Shown: positions 47,016 through 60,752 of the stretch, one piece after another | Layout: each line of letters starts with the position of its first letter | How positions within the stretch are numbered: position 1 is the first letter of the stretch | Source: Croceicoccus hydrothermalis | Lineage (GTDB): Bacteria; Pseudomonadota; Alphaproteobacteria; Sphingomonadales; Sphingomonadaceae | Direction: 5' to 3' | DNA: 64,000 nt | Assembly (NCBI RefSeq): GCF_022378335.1 | Contig: NZ_JAIQCI010000020.1 | Location: 232,458 to 296,457, forward strand | Position numbers and translations under genes: made by a program | The notes under the pieces: model-generated | Databases searched by the model: none | Seen by the model: the letters and a program-made list of their open reading frames with translations, nothing else | What the model was told of the DNA's origin: nothing

Positions 47016-48200
47016 ATGGAAGACGTATATATCATCGCCGGCGCACGCACCGCCATCGGATCCTTCGGCGGTTCGCTAGCATCTATGCGCCCTGCTGACA
47101 TGGGCACACATGTGGCCAAGGAAGCCATTGCGCGCTCAGGCGTGGCAGCCGAGAAATTCCAGCAAGTGGCCGTGGGCAGCGTGGTGCCGACGCAGCCAAG
47201 CGATTCCTATCTTGCGCGGGTCATCTCGATCAATTCCGGCTTGCCCGTTTCCAGCGTGGGCATGGGGGTCAATCGTCTGTGCGGATCGGGCCTGCAGGCA
47301 ATCGTCTCGGTCGCGCAGGCGGTGACGCTGGGTGAATGTGATTTCGCCATCGGCATGGGTGCGGAAAGCATGTCCAACGCTCCGCATATGACCAGCGGCG
47401 CGCGCTTTGGCACCAAGATGGGCTCCATCGAACTGCAGGACAGCATGCTGGGCGCGCTGCACGATCCGTTCGACAACATCCACATGGGCGTTACGGCAGA
47501 GAACATCGCCAAGCAATGTTCCATCACCCGCGAAGAGCAGGATGAACTGGCAGTCTCCAGCCACAAGCGCGCGGCCAATGCGATTGCCAACGGCTATTTC
47601 AAGGAACAGATCGTTCCTGTTGAATTCACCACGCGCAAGGGCACCAAGGTGTTCGACACGGACGAGCACGTTCGGGCGGACGCTACGCTGGAAGCCATGG
47701 CTGGCTTGCGGCCAGTGTTCCAGAAGGATGGCACCGTGACGGCAGGCAATGCCAGCGGCTTGAACGATGGCGCAGCGGCAGTCGTGCTGGCCAGTGGAAA
47801 GGCCGTTGAGGAAGAAGGTCTGCAACCGATGGCCAAGATCCTGGCCTGGGGCCACGCCGGTGTAGAACCCACTGTCATGGGGCTGGGGCCGGTGGAAGCC
47901 GTGCCGGTGGCGCTGAAGCGCGCCGGTCTCTCGCTTGACCAGATGGACGTGATCGAAAGCAACGAGGCCTTTGCCGCGCAGGCATGCGGTGTCGCCAAGA
48001 CGCTGGGGTTCGATCCCGCAAAGACCAATCCGAACGGATCGGGCATTTCGCTAGGCCATCCGATTGGCGCGACCGGCGCGATCCTGACCATCAAGTGCAT
48101 GTACGAACTGCGCCGCACCGGCGGAAAATACGGCCTCATTACGATGTGCATCGGCGGCGGTCAGGGCATCGCCATGGTCATCGAGAATTGCGAGGCGTGA
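47016..48200 (+). CDS. acetyl-CoA C-acetyltransferase (biosynthetic-type thiolase)
   Basis: A 394-residue thiolase. Cys89 lies in NRLCGSGLQAIVS, with NEAFAAQA, GSGISLGHPIGATGA and the second Cys in MCIGGGQGIAMV. It interconverts acetyl-CoA and acetoacetyl-CoA, fitting the SCOT genes in the same block, or cleaves a short 3-ketoacyl-CoA. It is distinct from the thiolase at 29572. Confidence 0.92.
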   Translation: MEDVYIIAGARTAIGSFGGSLASMRPADMGTHVAKEAIARSGVAAEKFQQVAVGSVVPTQPSDSYLARVISINSGLPVSSVGMGVNRLCGSGLQAIVSVAQAVTLGECDFAIGMGAESMSNAPHMTSGARFGTKMGSIELQDSMLGALHDPFDNIHMGVTAENIAKQCSITREEQDELAVSSHKRAANAIANGYFKEQIVPVEFTTRKGTKVFDTDEHVRADATLEAMAGLRPVFQKDGTVTAGNASGLNDGAAAVVLASGKAVEEEGLQPMAKILAWGHAGVEPTVMGLGPVEAVPVALKRAGLSLDQMDVIESNEAFAAQACGVAKTLGFDPAKTNPNGSGISLGHPIGATGAILTIKCMYELRRTGGKYGLITMCIGGGQGIAMVIENCEA

Positions 48201-48202
48201 CC

Positions 48203-48652
48203 GTGAAGCTCGGTCGTCTCAACCATATCGGTGTCGCCACGCCCTCCATCGCAGAATCGATTGCGCATTTCACGGAGACCATGGGCGCTTCCAAGATTCA
48301 CGCCCCTTTCGACCTGGAGGAGCAGGGGGTGAAAGTCTGTTTCGTCGATACGCCGACCGAGAGCGGGTATGACGGCACGCAGATCGAGCTTATCGAGCCT
48401 TTGTCCGACGCCTCTCCCATCGCCGGTTTCCTCGCCAAGAACCCGCTTGGCGGGCAGCACCATATTTGCTTCGAGGTCGAGGATATCGAGGACGCGCGCA
48501 AGTGGTTCGAGGAGCAGGGCAAGCGCATCCTGGGCCCCACGCGCATCGGAGCGCATGGTACGCCGATCTTTTTCCTTCACCCCAAGGACATGATGGGCCA
48601 GCTCACTGAAATCATGGAAACCCCCAAGGAAGGGGCGCACTGGTCGAACTGA
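48203..48652 (+). CDS. mce: methylmalonyl-CoA epimerase
   Basis: A 149-residue VOC protein starting LGRLNHIGVATPSIAESIAHF. The metal ligands His (NHIGVA), Glu (QIELIEP), His (HHICFEV) and Glu (QLTEIME) are all at the family positions. It converts (S)- to (R)-methylmalonyl-CoA between the carboxylase and the mutase. GTG 48203 or GTG 48197 (overlapping the thiolase stop) may be the start. Confidence 0.92.
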   Translation: MKLGRLNHIGVATPSIAESIAHFTETMGASKIHAPFDLEEQGVKVCFVDTPTESGYDGTQIELIEPLSDASPIAGFLAKNPLGGQHHICFEVEDIEDARKWFEEQGKRILGPTRIGAHGTPIFFLHPKDMMGQLTEIMETPKEGAHWSN

Positions 48653-48676
48653 CCCGCGCCGCACACTGGACACGTT

Positions 48677-50937
<2,261 letters not shown>

Positions 50938-50941
<4 letters not shown>

Positions 50942-52137
50942 ACATCCACGAATACCAGGCCAAGGAATTGCTTGCAAAGTACGGCATCGGCGTGCCGACC
51001 GGCTATCCGGCATTGACCGTGGAAGAGGCCGTGGAAGCAGCAAAGAAGCTGCCCGGACCGCTATACGTGGTGAAGGCGCAGATCCACGCTGGTGGCCGCG
51101 GCAAGGGCAAGTTCGCCGAGCTGCCCGCTGATGCCAAGGGCGGCGTTCGCCTCGCCAAGTCGATCGAGGACGTTCAGGCCGATGCACGGGACATGCTCGG
51201 CAATACGCTCGTCACCGTGCAGACCGGCGAAGCCGGCAAGCAGGTGAACCGCCTCTACGTGACCGACGGCGTGGACATCGCCAAGGAATACTACCTCTCG
51301 ATGGTGGTCGATCGCGCCAGCAGCCGGATCGCCATGATCGTCTCCACCGAAGGCGGGATGGATATCGAGGAAGTGGCGCACTCGACGCCCGAGAAGATCA
51401 CCACCATCACCATAGATCCGGCCACCGGCTTCATGCCGCACCATGGCCGCAGCGTGGCTTTCGCGCTCAAGCTTTCGGGCGATCTCGCCAAGGCCGCGCA
51501 GAAGCTGTCGAAGAAGCTGTACGAGGCCTTCACTGCGCTCGATTGCGACATGCTGGAGATCAACCCGCTGGTGGAAACCGCTGGCGGTGAACTGCTGGTG
51601 CTCGACACCAAGATGAGCTTCGACAGCAATGCGCTTTACCGCCACCCCGATGTCGAGGCCATGCGCGACGAAACCGAGGAGGACCCGATGGAGGTCGAAG
51701 CCTCCAAGTACGACCTCGCCTATATCAAGCTCGACGGCGACATCGGCTGCATGGTGAACGGCGCGGGGCTGGCCATGACCACCATGGACATCATCAAGCT
51801 GAACGGCTCGTTCCCGGCCAACTTCCTTGACGTTGGCGGCGGCGCCACCACCGAGAAGGTGACGGCGGCCTTCAAGATCATCCTGTCGGACCCGGCAGTG
51901 AAGGGCATCCTCGTCAACATCTTCGGCGGCATCATGCGCTGCGACACCATTGCTGAAGGCATCGTGATCGCGGCCAAGGAAGTCGAACTGGACGTGCCGC
52001 TGGTGGTGCGCCTGGAAGGCACCAATGTGCAGCAGGGCAAGGATATCCTCGCCAATTCCGGCCTGTCGATCATCCCGGCAGACGACCTCGGAGATGCCGC
52101 CAAGAAAATCGTGGCACAGGTAAAGGAAGCAGCGTGA
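50938..52137 (+). CDS. sucC: succinyl-CoA synthetase beta subunit
   Basis: A 399-residue ATP-grasp subunit starting [16 protein letters not shown]. It has [16 protein letters not shown] for nucleotide binding, LEINPLVET for metal, and [16 protein letters not shown] at the C-terminal CoA-ligase domain. With SucD it converts succinyl-CoA, ADP (or GDP) and phosphate to succinate and ATP (or GTP). Coupled to the mutase by overlap, it conserves energy from the mutase product. Confidence 0.95.
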
Positions 52138-53024
52138 GCATCCTCGTAAACAAAGACACCAAGGTCATCACCCAGGGGATGACGGGCAACACCGGCACGT
52201 TCCACACCCAGCAGGCGCTGGACTACAGCACGCAGATGGTTGCGGGCGTCACGCCGGGCAAAGGCGGCAGTGAGCATATCGGCTTGCCGCAGTTCAACAC
52301 TGTGCGCGAAGCCAAGGAGGCCACTGGCGCCACCGCATCGTGCATCTACGTGCCGCCGCCCTTCGCCGCTGACGCGATCTGCGAAGCCATCGAGGCCGAG
52401 ATCGAGCTGATCATCACCATCACCGAAGGCATTCCGGTGATGGACATGGTCCGCGCCAAGCGTGCGCTGACCGGTTCGAAGTCCCGCCTGATCGGCCCCA
52501 ACTGCCCCGGCGTGCTGACGCCGGACGAGTGCAAGATCGGCATCATGCCGGGCAAGATCTTCCAGAAGGGCAGCGTCGGCGTGGTTTCGCGCTCGGGCAC
52601 GCTCACTTATGAAGCCGTGCACCAGACCACCGCTGTCGGCCTTGGCCAGACCACGGCCGTGGGCATCGGCGGCGACCCGGTAAACGGCACCAACTTCATC
52701 GACGTGCTGGACCTGTTCCTGTCGGATGACGAGACCATGTCGATCATCATGATCGGTGAAATCGGCGGCAGCGCCGAAGAAGAAGCGGCCGAGTTCATCA
52801 AGCAGGAAGCGGCCAAGGGTCGTTGCAAGCCGATGGTCGGCTTCATCGCCGGACGCACGGCGCCTCCCGGCCGCCGCATGGGCCACGCGGGCGCTATCGT
52901 CTCGGGCGGCAAGGGCGATGCCGAAAGCAAGATCGCGGCTATGGAAGATGCGGGCATCCGCGTTTCCCCAAGCCCCAGCGAACTTGGCACCACGCTCGAT
53001 GCGCTGCTGAAGGAACTCGTCTGA
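52134..53024 (+). CDS. sucD: succinyl-CoA synthetase alpha subunit
   Basis: A 296-residue subunit starting from GTG 52134 ([18 protein letters not shown]). The phosphorylated His251 lies in [16 protein letters not shown], and the CoA-binding GVTPGKGG is near residue 43. It overlaps sucC by GTGA and pccA by TGATG, so SucD and PccA are translationally coupled. Confidence 0.95.
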   Translation: MSILVNKDTKVITQGMTGNTGTFHTQQALDYSTQMVAGVTPGKGGSEHIGLPQFNTVREAKEATGATASCIYVPPPFAADAICEAIEAEIELIITITEGIPVMDMVRAKRALTGSKSRLIGPNCPGVLTPDECKIGIMPGKIFQKGSVGVVSRSGTLTYEAVHQTTAVGLGQTTAVGIGGDPVNGTNFIDVLDLFLSDDETMSIIMIGEIGGSAEEEAAEFIKQEAAKGRCKPMVGFIAGRTAPPGRRMGHAGAIVSGGKGDAESKIAAMEDAGIRVSPSPSELGTTLDALLKELV

Positions 53025-55030
53025 TGTTCTCGAAAATCCTTATCGCGAACCGTGGCGAGATTGCGTGTCGTGTGATCAAGACGGCGCAGCGCATGGGTAT
53101 TGCGACTGTTGCTGTTTATTCCGATGCCGATGCGCGCGCGCCTTTTGTGCAGATGGCGGACGAGGCGGTGCATATCGGCCCGCCGCCCGCCAATGAGAGC
53201 TATCTGCTCGCCGACAAGATCATTGCCGCGTGCAAGCAAACTGGCGCCGAGGCGGTGCATCCCGGTTATGGCTTCCTGTCCGAGCGTGCCAGCTTCGTTG
53301 AGGCGCTGGAGAAGGAAGGTATCGCCTTCATCGGTCCGCCGGTGAACGCCATTGCGGCGATGGGTGACAAGATCGAATCCAAGAAGCTGGCCAAGGAAGC
53401 GGGCGTCAACGTCGTACCCGGCTTCGTCGGTGAAATCCGCGATACCGAGCACGCGGTCGAGATCAGCAATGACATCGGCTATCCCGTGATGATGAAGGCC
53501 AGCGCGGGCGGCGGTGGCAAGGGCATGCGGCTGGCCTACTCCGAAAAGGACGTGCGCGAAGGGTTCGAGGCGACCAAGCGCGAAGGCCTCAACTCCTTCG
53601 GCGACGACCGCGTGTTCATCGAGAAATTCATCGAGGACCCGCGCCATATCGAAATCCAGGTGCTCGGCGACAAGCACGGCACTGTGCTCTATCTCAATGA
53701 GCGCGAATGCAGCATCCAGCGCCGCCACCAGAAGGTGGTCGAGGAAGCACCCAGCCCATTCGTGACTCCGGAAATGCGCAAGAAGATGGGCGAGCAATCG
53801 ATCGCCCTTGCGAAAGCCGTCGGATACCACTCGGCAGGCACGATTGAACTGATTGTGAGCGGCGCAGATCCTACAGGGGAGAGCTTCTACTTCCTCGAAA
53901 TGAACACCCGCCTGCAGGTGGAGCACCCCGTGACCGAGGCAATCACCGGGATCGACCTCGTCGAGCAGATGATCCGCGTTGCCGCCGGCGAGAAGCTGGA
54001 GATGACGCAGGACGATGTGAAAATCGACGGCTGGGCCATCGAAAACCGCATTTACGCCGAAGACCCCTATCGCGGCTTCCTGCCCAGCACCGGGCGGCTG
54101 GTGCGCTACTCCACACCGGTCCCCGCCTGGGCAGGCGACCTGCGCGGCGTCGATGGCGTGCGCGTCGACAGCGGTGTGCAGGAAGGCGGCGAGGTGTCGA
54201 TCTTCTACGATCCGATGATCGCCAAGCTGGTAACATGGGCCCCCACGCGCGACGAGGCGGCGGACCTGCAGGTCGCCGCGCTCGACCGCGTGGTGCTCGA
54301 AGGGCTCGGCCACAATGTCGACTTCCTCTCCGCCCTGATGCAGCATCCGCGCTTCCGCGCAGGCGAACTCACCACCGGCTTTATCGCCGAGGAATATCCC
54401 GACGGATTCGAAGGTGCCGAGGCATTGGGAGACATGCGCCGCGCTGTCGCGGCCTTTGTTGCCGGCGCTGAGTTCACCGAACGTGCTCGGGCTGGCCGCA
54501 TCAGCGAGCGCCTCAACGGAGCGCCCGCGCCGGGTTCGGACTGGACGGTCAAGCTTGATGGCGAGCAATACGCAGTGACGCTGGGCGATGGCGGCGGGAC
54601 CGTCGATGGCCAATGGATCGCCGGGACGTGGGACTGGCAGCCGGGCATGCGGCTCTCCAGCGCCACCGCCGATGGCGAAACCTACGGGGTTCAGTTGCAG
54701 CGCGATGGCGCCTGGTGGGATCTCATCACGCGCGGGCGGCAATATCGCGGAATGGCGGTTCCTGCGCGCCTGACCGAACATCTCGGTCATATGATCGAGA
54801 AGGTGCCGCCGGATACGTCGAAGATGCTGCTGTGCCCGATGCCCGGCCTGCTGGTGAAGCTGCATGTGGGTGAGGGTGATGCCGTGGAAGCCGGCCAGCC
54901 GCTGGCCACTGTCGAAGCGATGAAGATGGAAAACATCCTCCGCGCCGAAAAGGCCGGCACCATCTCCACCATCAATGCCGAGGAAGGCGAGACTCTCGTC
55001 GTCGACGCCGTTATCCTCGAACTGGAGTAG
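53024..55030 (+). CDS. pccA: propionyl-CoA carboxylase alpha subunit (biotin carboxylase + BCCP)
   Basis: A 668-residue protein. The biotin carboxylase domain starts [16 protein letters not shown] and contains [13 protein letters not shown] and [14 protein letters not shown] central BT linker follows, and the C-terminal biotinyl domain has the EAMKMEN site with Lys634. It carboxylates biotin with ATP and bicarbonate for PccB (45465). The layout matches PCC or MCC alpha; the propionyl-CoA assignment comes from the mutase and epimerase next door. Confidence 0.93.
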   Translation: MFSKILIANRGEIACRVIKTAQRMGIATVAVYSDADARAPFVQMADEAVHIGPPPANESYLLADKIIAACKQTGAEAVHPGYGFLSERASFVEALEKEGIAFIGPPVNAIAAMGDKIESKKLAKEAGVNVVPGFVGEIRDTEHAVEISNDIGYPVMMKASAGGGGKGMRLAYSEKDVREGFEATKREGLNSFGDDRVFIEKFIEDPRHIEIQVLGDKHGTVLYLNERECSIQRRHQKVVEEAPSPFVTPEMRKKMGEQSIALAKAVGYHSAGTIELIVSGADPTGESFYFLEMNTRLQVEHPVTEAITGIDLVEQMIRVAAGEKLEMTQDDVKIDGWAIENRIYAEDPYRGFLPSTGRLVRYSTPVPAWAGDLRGVDGVRVDSGVQEGGEVSIFYDPMIAKLVTWAPTRDEAADLQVAALDRVVLEGLGHNVDFLSALMQHPRFRAGELTTGFIAEEYPDGFEGAEALGDMRRAVAAFVAGAEFTERARAGRISERLNGAPAPGSDWTVKLDGEQYAVTLGDGGGTVDGQWIAGTWDWQPGMRLSSATADGETYGVQLQRDGAWWDLITRGRQYRGMAVPARLTEHLGHMIEKVPPDTSKMLLCPMPGLLVKLHVGEGDAVEAGQPLATVEAMKMENILRAEKAGTISTINAEEGETLVVDAVILELE

Positions 55031-55040
55031 GAGTTACACC

Positions 55041-55787
55041 ATGAAGATCCTCGTGCCCGTGAAGCGGGTGATTGATTACAACGTGAAGCCGCGTGTGAAG
55101 AGCGATGGTTCGGGTGTGGACCTGGCCAACGTGAAGATGAGCATGAACCCGTTCGACGAGATCGCGGTGGAAGAAGCGCTGCGGCTGAAGGAAGCGGGCA
55201 AGGCCGAGGAAGTCGTCGCCGTTTCGATCGGCCCGGCCAAGGCGCAGGAAACGCTGCGCACCGCGCTCGCCATGGGCGCAGACCGCGCGATCCTGGTGGA
55301 AACCGACGAACTGGTCGAGCCGCTGGCGGTTGCCAAGATCCTGAAGGCGATTGCGGCCGAGGAAGAGCCGGGCATCGTGATGCTGGGTAAGCAGGCGATC
55401 GACGATGACAGCAACCAGACCGGCCAGATGCTCGCCGCGCTGATGGAGCGCCCGCAGGGCACCTTCGCCAGCAAGGTAGAGATCGAAGGCGATGCCGTAT
55501 CGGTCACCCGCGAAGTCGACGGCGGTCTCGAGACGGTCAAGCTGACCATGCCTGCCATTGTCACCACCGACCTTCGCCTGAACGAGCCGCGCTATGCTTC
55601 GCTGCCCAACATCATGAAGGCGAAGAAGAAGCCGCTCGATACCAAGAGCCCGGCTGATTACGGCGTCGATGTCACGCCGCGCCTTGCCACTACCAACGTA
55701 TCCGAACCGCCGGTGCGGCAGGCGGGCGAGATCGTGCCCGATGTCGACGCGCTGGTGGCCAAACTCAAAGCCCTGGGAGTCGCCTGA
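55041..55787 (+). CDS. etfB: electron transfer flavoprotein beta subunit
   Basis: A 248-residue ETF beta with [19 protein letters not shown] at the N-terminus, [16 protein letters not shown] and the adenine-nucleotide-binding [16 protein letters not shown]. With EtfA it accepts electrons from the acyl-CoA dehydrogenases at 32960 and 41506. It lies 10 bases after pccA. Confidence 0.95.
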   Translation: MKILVPVKRVIDYNVKPRVKSDGSGVDLANVKMSMNPFDEIAVEEALRLKEAGKAEEVVAVSIGPAKAQETLRTALAMGADRAILVETDELVEPLAVAKILKAIAAEEEPGIVMLGKQAIDDDSNQTGQMLAALMERPQGTFASKVEIEGDAVSVTREVDGGLETVKLTMPAIVTTDLRLNEPRYASLPNIMKAKKKPLDTKSPADYGVDVTPRLATTNVSEPPVRQAGEIVPDVDALVAKLKALGVA

Positions 55788-56704
55788 TGACTGCTCTTGT
55801 TTTCGCAGAACCCCATGCTGACGGCGTTGCCGACGCAACCCTCGCTACCGTAACCGCCGCGGCCGCGCTGGGCGGACCCGTGCATGTCCTCACGACCGGT
55901 GCAGGCGCCGCGCATGCTGCCATCGCAGGTGTGGAGAAGGTGCTCGTCGCGGACGATGCCGCCTATGCCAATGGTCTGGCGGAGAACGTGGCGCCGCTGA
56001 TCGCCGGGCTGATGGACGGCTATGACGCGGTGCTCGCACCCGCCACCACCACCGGCAAGAACGTGCTGCCGCGCGTCGCTGCGCTGCTCGATGTGATGCA
56101 GGTTTCCGACATCATCAGCGTCGAAGGGCCAAAGAGCTTCAAGCGTCCGATCTATGCCGGCAATGCCGTCGCGACGGTCGAGAGCTCGGACAGCAAGCTG
56201 GTGATCACGGTCCGCACCACCACCTTTGACAAGGCCGAGGCCAGCGGCGGTTCCGCTGCGGTCGAAAACGTCGCCGGCGCGGGCGATGCAGGGCTGTCGA
56301 GCTTCGTTAGCCTCGATGCAGTCAAGTCTGACCGGCCCGAGCTGACCAGTGCCGATATCATCGTTTCCGGGGGACGCGCGCTGAAGGATGCCGATACCTT
56401 CCAGCAGTATATCATCCCGCTTGCCGACAAGCTCGGTGCTGCCGTGGGAGCGAGCCGTGCGGCGGTCGACGCGGGCTATGTGCCCAACGATTACCAGGTC
56501 GGCCAGACCGGCAAGATCGTGGCGCCCAATGTCTATATCGCGGTAGGCATCTCGGGCGCGATCCAGCACCTTGCGGGGATGAAGGATTCCAAGACCATCA
56601 TCGCGATCAACAAGGATCCGGATGCGCCGATCTTCCAGGTCGCCGACATCGGCCTCGTCGCAGACCTCTACAACGCAGTGCCAGAGCTGACTGAAAAGCT
56701 TTAG
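55787..56704 (+). CDS. etfA: electron transfer flavoprotein alpha subunit
   Basis: A 305-residue ETF alpha. The FAD-binding C-terminal domain has [29 protein letters not shown] and [12 protein letters not shown]. It passes electrons to ETF-ubiquinone oxidoreductase, whose gene is not in the window. Its start overlaps etfB (TGATG). Confidence 0.95.
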   Translation: MTALVFAEPHADGVADATLATVTAAAALGGPVHVLTTGAGAAHAAIAGVEKVLVADDAAYANGLAENVAPLIAGLMDGYDAVLAPATTTGKNVLPRVAALLDVMQVSDIISVEGPKSFKRPIYAGNAVATVESSDSKLVITVRTTTFDKAEASGGSAAVENVAGAGDAGLSSFVSLDAVKSDRPELTSADIIVSGGRALKDADTFQQYIIPLADKLGAAVGASRAAVDAGYVPNDYQVGQTGKIVAPNVYIAVGISGAIQHLAGMKDSKTIIAINKDPDAPIFQVADIGLVADLYNAVPELTEKL

Positions 56705-56714
56705 GAGAGGGACC

Positions 56715-57953
56715 ATGCCATCTTCCGAAAAGGTCGACGTGCTGATCGTCGGTACGGGCCATGGAGGTGCGCAAGCAGCCGTCAGCCTAAGGCAGCATGG
56801 CTTCGACGGAAGCGTCGTGATGTTGAGCAGGGATAGCGAACCGCCTTATGAGCGTCCGCCGCTGTCCAAGGATTATCTGGCCCGAGAAAAGCCATTCGAA
56901 CGCATCATGATTCGCCCAGTGCAGTTCTGGGCGGACAAGGCTGTCGAATTGCGCCTTGGCGCAGAGGTGATCGCAATCGACCCGCAAGACCACGTTGCGC
57001 ATCTGCGCGACGGGGGCTCGATAATCTACGGCAAGCTGATCTGGGCTGGAGGCGGCGAACCACGCCGCCTTGCGTGTCCCGGCGCGGACCTTGCGGGAAT
57101 TCATTCGGTTCGTTCCCGCGCGGATGTCGATGGAATTATGGCGGCCATCGATGGCGGTGCTCGCGATGTGGTTGTCATTGGTGGCGGCTACATCGGACTG
57201 GAAGCAGCAGCGGTGCTGCGAAAACTCGAATGCAATGTGACAGTGCTTGAAGCGCTGCCGCGTGTCCTTGCCCGTGTCGCGGGGGAGGATCTGAGCGCAT
57301 TCTTTCAGGAAGAGCACCGCCTTCACGGTGTGGACTTGCGCGTCGAAACCGCGGTTGCCGCACTTGAAGGCGAGAGCGGTAAAGTAACCTGCGTGCGGTT
57401 GGCGGATGGCACGCATATTTCGGCGGATATGGTTATCGTTGGGATCGGCATTGTTCCCTCGGTGGAACCGTTGACCGCTGCTGGCGCGGAGGGTCAGAAC
57501 GGGGTTGATGTCGATGCGTTCTGCCAGACCAACCTGCCCGATATTTATGCCATCGGAGACTGCGCCGCGCATGAAAGCGCTTTTGCTGGAGGTGCCCGTA
57601 TCAGGCTGGAGTCGGTTCAGAACGCGAACGACATGGCCACGGTGGCTGCCAAGGCAATCTGCGAACAGCCGCAGACCTATCATGCAGTGCCGTGGTTCTG
57701 GTCAAACCAGTACGACCTGCGACTGCAAACGGTAGGGCTTTCAATCGGCCATGATGCAACGGTGCTGCGCGGCGACCCTGCGGAGCGGAAGTTCTCCATC
57801 ATCTATCTGAAGGACGGCTGCGTGCTCGCGCTGGATTGCGTCAACAACACGAAGGATTACGTGCAGGGGCGAAAGCTTGTGGAAGCGCGCGCCAGGCCGG
57901 ATCTGACGCAGCTCGCAGACCCCGAGATTCCGCTCAAGACATTAGTGGACTGA
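56715..57953 (+). CDS. FAD-dependent ferredoxin/rubredoxin reductase (putidaredoxin reductase-like)
   Basis: A 412-residue pyridine nucleotide-disulfide oxidoreductase-fold enzyme with no redox cysteine pair. FAD motif [18 protein letters not shown] at residue 11, [11 protein letters not shown] typical of ferredoxin reductases, the NAD motif [16 protein letters not shown] and [11 protein letters not shown]. It would take electrons from NADH to a 2Fe-2S ferredoxin, making it the likely reductase for the P450 at 16335 or for a Rieske oxygenase. No ferredoxin gene accompanies it. Confidence 0.88.
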   Translation: MPSSEKVDVLIVGTGHGGAQAAVSLRQHGFDGSVVMLSRDSEPPYERPPLSKDYLAREKPFERIMIRPVQFWADKAVELRLGAEVIAIDPQDHVAHLRDGGSIIYGKLIWAGGGEPRRLACPGADLAGIHSVRSRADVDGIMAAIDGGARDVVVIGGGYIGLEAAAVLRKLECNVTVLEALPRVLARVAGEDLSAFFQEEHRLHGVDLRVETAVAALEGESGKVTCVRLADGTHISADMVIVGIGIVPSVEPLTAAGAEGQNGVDVDAFCQTNLPDIYAIGDCAAHESAFAGGARIRLESVQNANDMATVAAKAICEQPQTYHAVPWFWSNQYDLRLQTVGLSIGHDATVLRGDPAERKFSIIYLKDGCVLALDCVNNTKDYVQGRKLVEARARPDLTQLADPEIPLKTLVD

Positions 57954-57976
57954 GTTCACCGGGAGGGGGCAATATC

Positions 57977-59602
57977 GTGCAAACATTCGGTGATATGCCG
58001 CTGCTTATCAGTAGTCTTCTGCCAGCGGATAACGGCAATTTCGTGCCGAATGAAATCGTTGACGCGGCAGGGCTGCGTTACGGCTACCCCGAATTCATCC
58101 GTCGCATCCGGAAGTTCGCAAATGTGCTGGCAACGCTGGGGGTGGAGCAGGGCGAGACGATTGCCGTGCTCGATTGGGACAGCCACCTTTACCTGGAGAG
58201 CTATTACGCCATCCCGTCCATGGGTTGCGTCCTCCAGACGGTGAATATCCGCCTGTCGCCGGAACAGGTTCGCTACACCATCAGCCACGCTGGCGCGAAG
58301 ACGGCGATCGTGCATCCTGAATTCGTCCCTTTCCTTCAAGGTGAATGGAAGGATGGTTGCCCGCTAGAAAGGGTCATCCTGATCGGTGCCAACGATGTCG
58401 GCGGCACCATTCCCGAAGGCGTAACCGTACATTCCGACATTCTCACGCGGATCGATGACGCCTCGGCCGACTATGTCTGGCCTGAACTCGACGAGCGCGC
58501 GACAGCTACGCGCTTCTACACCTCTGGCACCACGGGGCTGCCCAAGGCGGTGTTCTACAGCCATCGCCAGATAGTGCTGCACACTCTGGCGATACTGGCA
58601 ACTTTCGGCACATCCCCGGTGCAGGGTCGGCTGCACAAGGACGATGTCTACATGCCGATCACCCCGCTGTTTCACGCGCATGCATGGGGCACGCCGTACG
58701 CAGCAACACTGATTGGAGCCAAGCAGGTCTATCCCGGCCGCTATGTGCCGGAAAAGCTGCTCCGCCTGATCCAGGATGAAGGCGTGACCTTCAGTCATTG
58801 CGTGGCGTCGATCCTGCAGATGCTGCTGGATGATCCGCTTGCAAAGGAAATCGACTGGAAGGGGCGCAAGATGCTGATCGGAGGCGGTCCCTTGCCAGAG
58901 GGATTGGCACGCCGAGCGCTGGATACCGGCATGGACATATTTTCCGGCTATGGAATGTCCGAAACCGGGCCCGTCCAGACTATCAACCACCTGACAACTG
59001 CGGAATTGCAGCAACCGATGGAAGAGCAGGTTGCTCTGCGCACAAGGGCCGGGCGTCCCGTAGTCCTTTGCAACATAAAGGCGGTTTCCGATGATTGCGC
59101 ACCTTTGCCCGTGGGCGTCGATGGAGAGATCGTGTTCCGCTCACCTTGGCTCACTGCAGCCTATGCAGACGATGCGGTCGCCAGCGCCGAGCTGTGGGCT
59201 GGCAGTTGGCTCCATTCCGGCGACATCGGTCATTTCGGGGCAGACGGAGCGCTGCGCATTACGGATCGGTTGAAAGATGTAATCAAGAGCGGCGGGGAAT
59301 GGATATCCTCGCAGCAACTCGAGGGATTGATCTCGCAGGTCGATGGTGTTTCCGAAGTTGCAGTGATCGGTGTGCCAGACGAGAAATGGGGAGAGCGACC
59401 GCTAGCGCTCATCGTTCCGGTCGCAGGCGCTGCCAATTGCGACAAGAGGGTGCTCGATCGGCTCGCGGAACTCGCCGACGCAGGCGTTCTGCCCAGATAT
59501 GCCGTGCCGGAAACGGTAAAGCTGGTAGACGGGCTGGCTCGCACAAGCGTCGGCAAGCTGAACAAGAAGGTGTTGCGCACCTTATACGGGCCTAAGGAGT
59601 GA
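57977..59602 (+). CDS. fatty-acid/acyl-CoA ligase (AMP-binding)
   Basis: A 541-residue ANL-superfamily ligase. The P-loop YTSGTTGLPKAVFYSH, the GYGMSETGP motif, GSWLHSGDIG and the C-terminal LKDVIKSGGEWIS hinge with catalytic Lys near GKLNKK are all present. It activates a carboxylic acid to its CoA ester through an acyl-AMP and thus feeds the beta-oxidation genes. GTG 57977 has GGGAGGGGG upstream; the longer frame overlaps the reductase gene. Confidence 0.9.
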   Translation: MQTFGDMPLLISSLLPADNGNFVPNEIVDAAGLRYGYPEFIRRIRKFANVLATLGVEQGETIAVLDWDSHLYLESYYAIPSMGCVLQTVNIRLSPEQVRYTISHAGAKTAIVHPEFVPFLQGEWKDGCPLERVILIGANDVGGTIPEGVTVHSDILTRIDDASADYVWPELDERATATRFYTSGTTGLPKAVFYSHRQIVLHTLAILATFGTSPVQGRLHKDDVYMPITPLFHAHAWGTPYAATLIGAKQVYPGRYVPEKLLRLIQDEGVTFSHCVASILQMLLDDPLAKEIDWKGRKMLIGGGPLPEGLARRALDTGMDIFSGYGMSETGPVQTINHLTTAELQQPMEEQVALRTRAGRPVVLCNIKAVSDDCAPLPVGVDGEIVFRSPWLTAAYADDAVASAELWAGSWLHSGDIGHFGADGALRITDRLKDVIKSGGEWISSQQLEGLISQVDGVSEVAVIGVPDEKWGERPLALIVPVAGAANCDKRVLDRLAELADAGVLPRYAVPETVKLVDGLARTSVGKLNKKVLRTLYGPKE

Positions 59603-59705
59603 GAGCGCTATCCTCCCTTCGTAACTCACCCCGGCGGAAAGAGCCGAGCAGTGGCGCTCTGGTGCCGGAAGGATTGGTGCATTTCAGGCCGTTGGACTTG
59701 ATGCA

Positions 59706-60752
59706 ATGATAGGAGAAGCCTTGCTGAAGCCGCGCTTCATTGTTCTTTGCAGTTCTTGGCTGCTCGTCGCCGGATGTGCCGAGGCAGATAGCGCGCAGGA
59801 AGGTGCGTCCGCAGTTGAGAACATAACCCAGCTCGGCAGGAACAAAACTTGCGCGGACATCGCGGACGTGCCGGTCCGCATCGAAGGCGGCACCTTCATG
59901 ATGGGGCAGGCGGAAGTCTATGCCGAAGAGGGTCCGGTGCGCGAAACCCGTGTCGATACGTTCTGGATCGATCCCCATGAGGTGACGAATGCGCAATTCG
60001 CTGCCTTCGTCGCTGCGACCGAATATCTGACCGTTGCAGAGCGGCCCGTTGATCCCGCGGCCTTTGACGTGCCGGTTGAACAGATCCCGGAAGACATGCT
60101 GCTCCCTGGTTCTGCTGTATTTGTTCCCCCGGAACGTCCTAGCAACAGGTACTCCGATTGGTGGGTGTACATGCCAGGTGCAAACTGGCGGAGACCTTAC
60201 GGTCCGGATGGCTCCGCCGCCCGGGGCGACGAGCCGGTCGTTCATCTCGCTTGGGAGGATATGCTCGCCTATGCTTCGTGGGCGGGCGGTCGATTGCCGA
60301 CCGAGGCAGAATGGGAATTTGCTGCAACTGCCGGCGCTGCACCCTACACCGAGCAACCTGATGACGAGACTGCCAACAGCTGGCAGGGGCTTTTTCCTGC
60401 GGTTAATCAGGGAACTGACGGCTTCACCGGCATTGCTCCGGTTGGCTGTTTCAAGCCTAATGCCAACAACCTTTACGACATGGTGGGCAATGTCTGGGAA
60501 GTGACACAGGATTACTTCCGCCCGGGCCATGACGCTGACGATCAAGACAATCCGCGCGGGCCGAGTGAGAACGCGGCATACGATCCGTACAATCCTGGTG
60601 TCGCCAGCCGGGTCATGAAGGGGGGCTCATACCTTTGCGCGCCAAATTATTGCCAACGTTATCGTCCAGCATCTCGCCAGGGTCGAGATCCCGGGCTGGG
60701 CGCGAGCAATGTCGGATTTCGCTTGGCGTATGATCAAGCTCCAGGTGCCTAA
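59706..60752 (+). CDS. formylglycine-generating enzyme family lipoprotein
   Basis: A 348-residue exported protein. A signal peptide ends in the lipobox VAGC (Cys near residue 24), then comes the FGE-sulfatase fold: GGTFMMGQAE, DTFWIDPHEVTNAQF, WAGGRLPTEAEWEFAA and NVWEVTQDYF. The active-site pair of true FGEs is kept as Cys311 and Cys316 in GGSYLCAPNYCQRYRPASRQ. These enzymes oxidise a Cys in type I sulfatases to formylglycine. TTG 59721, with AGGAG 5 bases before it, may be the real start and gives a better signal peptide. No sulfatase gene is in view. Confidence 0.88.
   Translation: MIGEALLKPRFIVLCSSWLLVAGCAEADSAQEGASAVENITQLGRNKTCADIADVPVRIEGGTFMMGQAEVYAEEGPVRETRVDTFWIDPHEVTNAQFAAFVAATEYLTVAERPVDPAAFDVPVEQIPEDMLLPGSAVFVPPERPSNRYSDWWVYMPGANWRRPYGPDGSAARGDEPVVHLAWEDMLAYASWAGGRLPTEAEWEFAATAGAAPYTEQPDDETANSWQGLFPAVNQGTDGFTGIAPVGCFKPNANNLYDMVGNVWEVTQDYFRPGHDADDQDNPRGPSENAAYDPYNPGVASRVMKGGSYLCAPNYCQRYRPASRQGRDPGLGASNVGFRLAYDQAPGA

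Noticed and set aside
52607..54865. 752-codon minus-strand frame opposite sucD and pccA
   Set aside because: Antisense to two clear genes; no domain recognisable.
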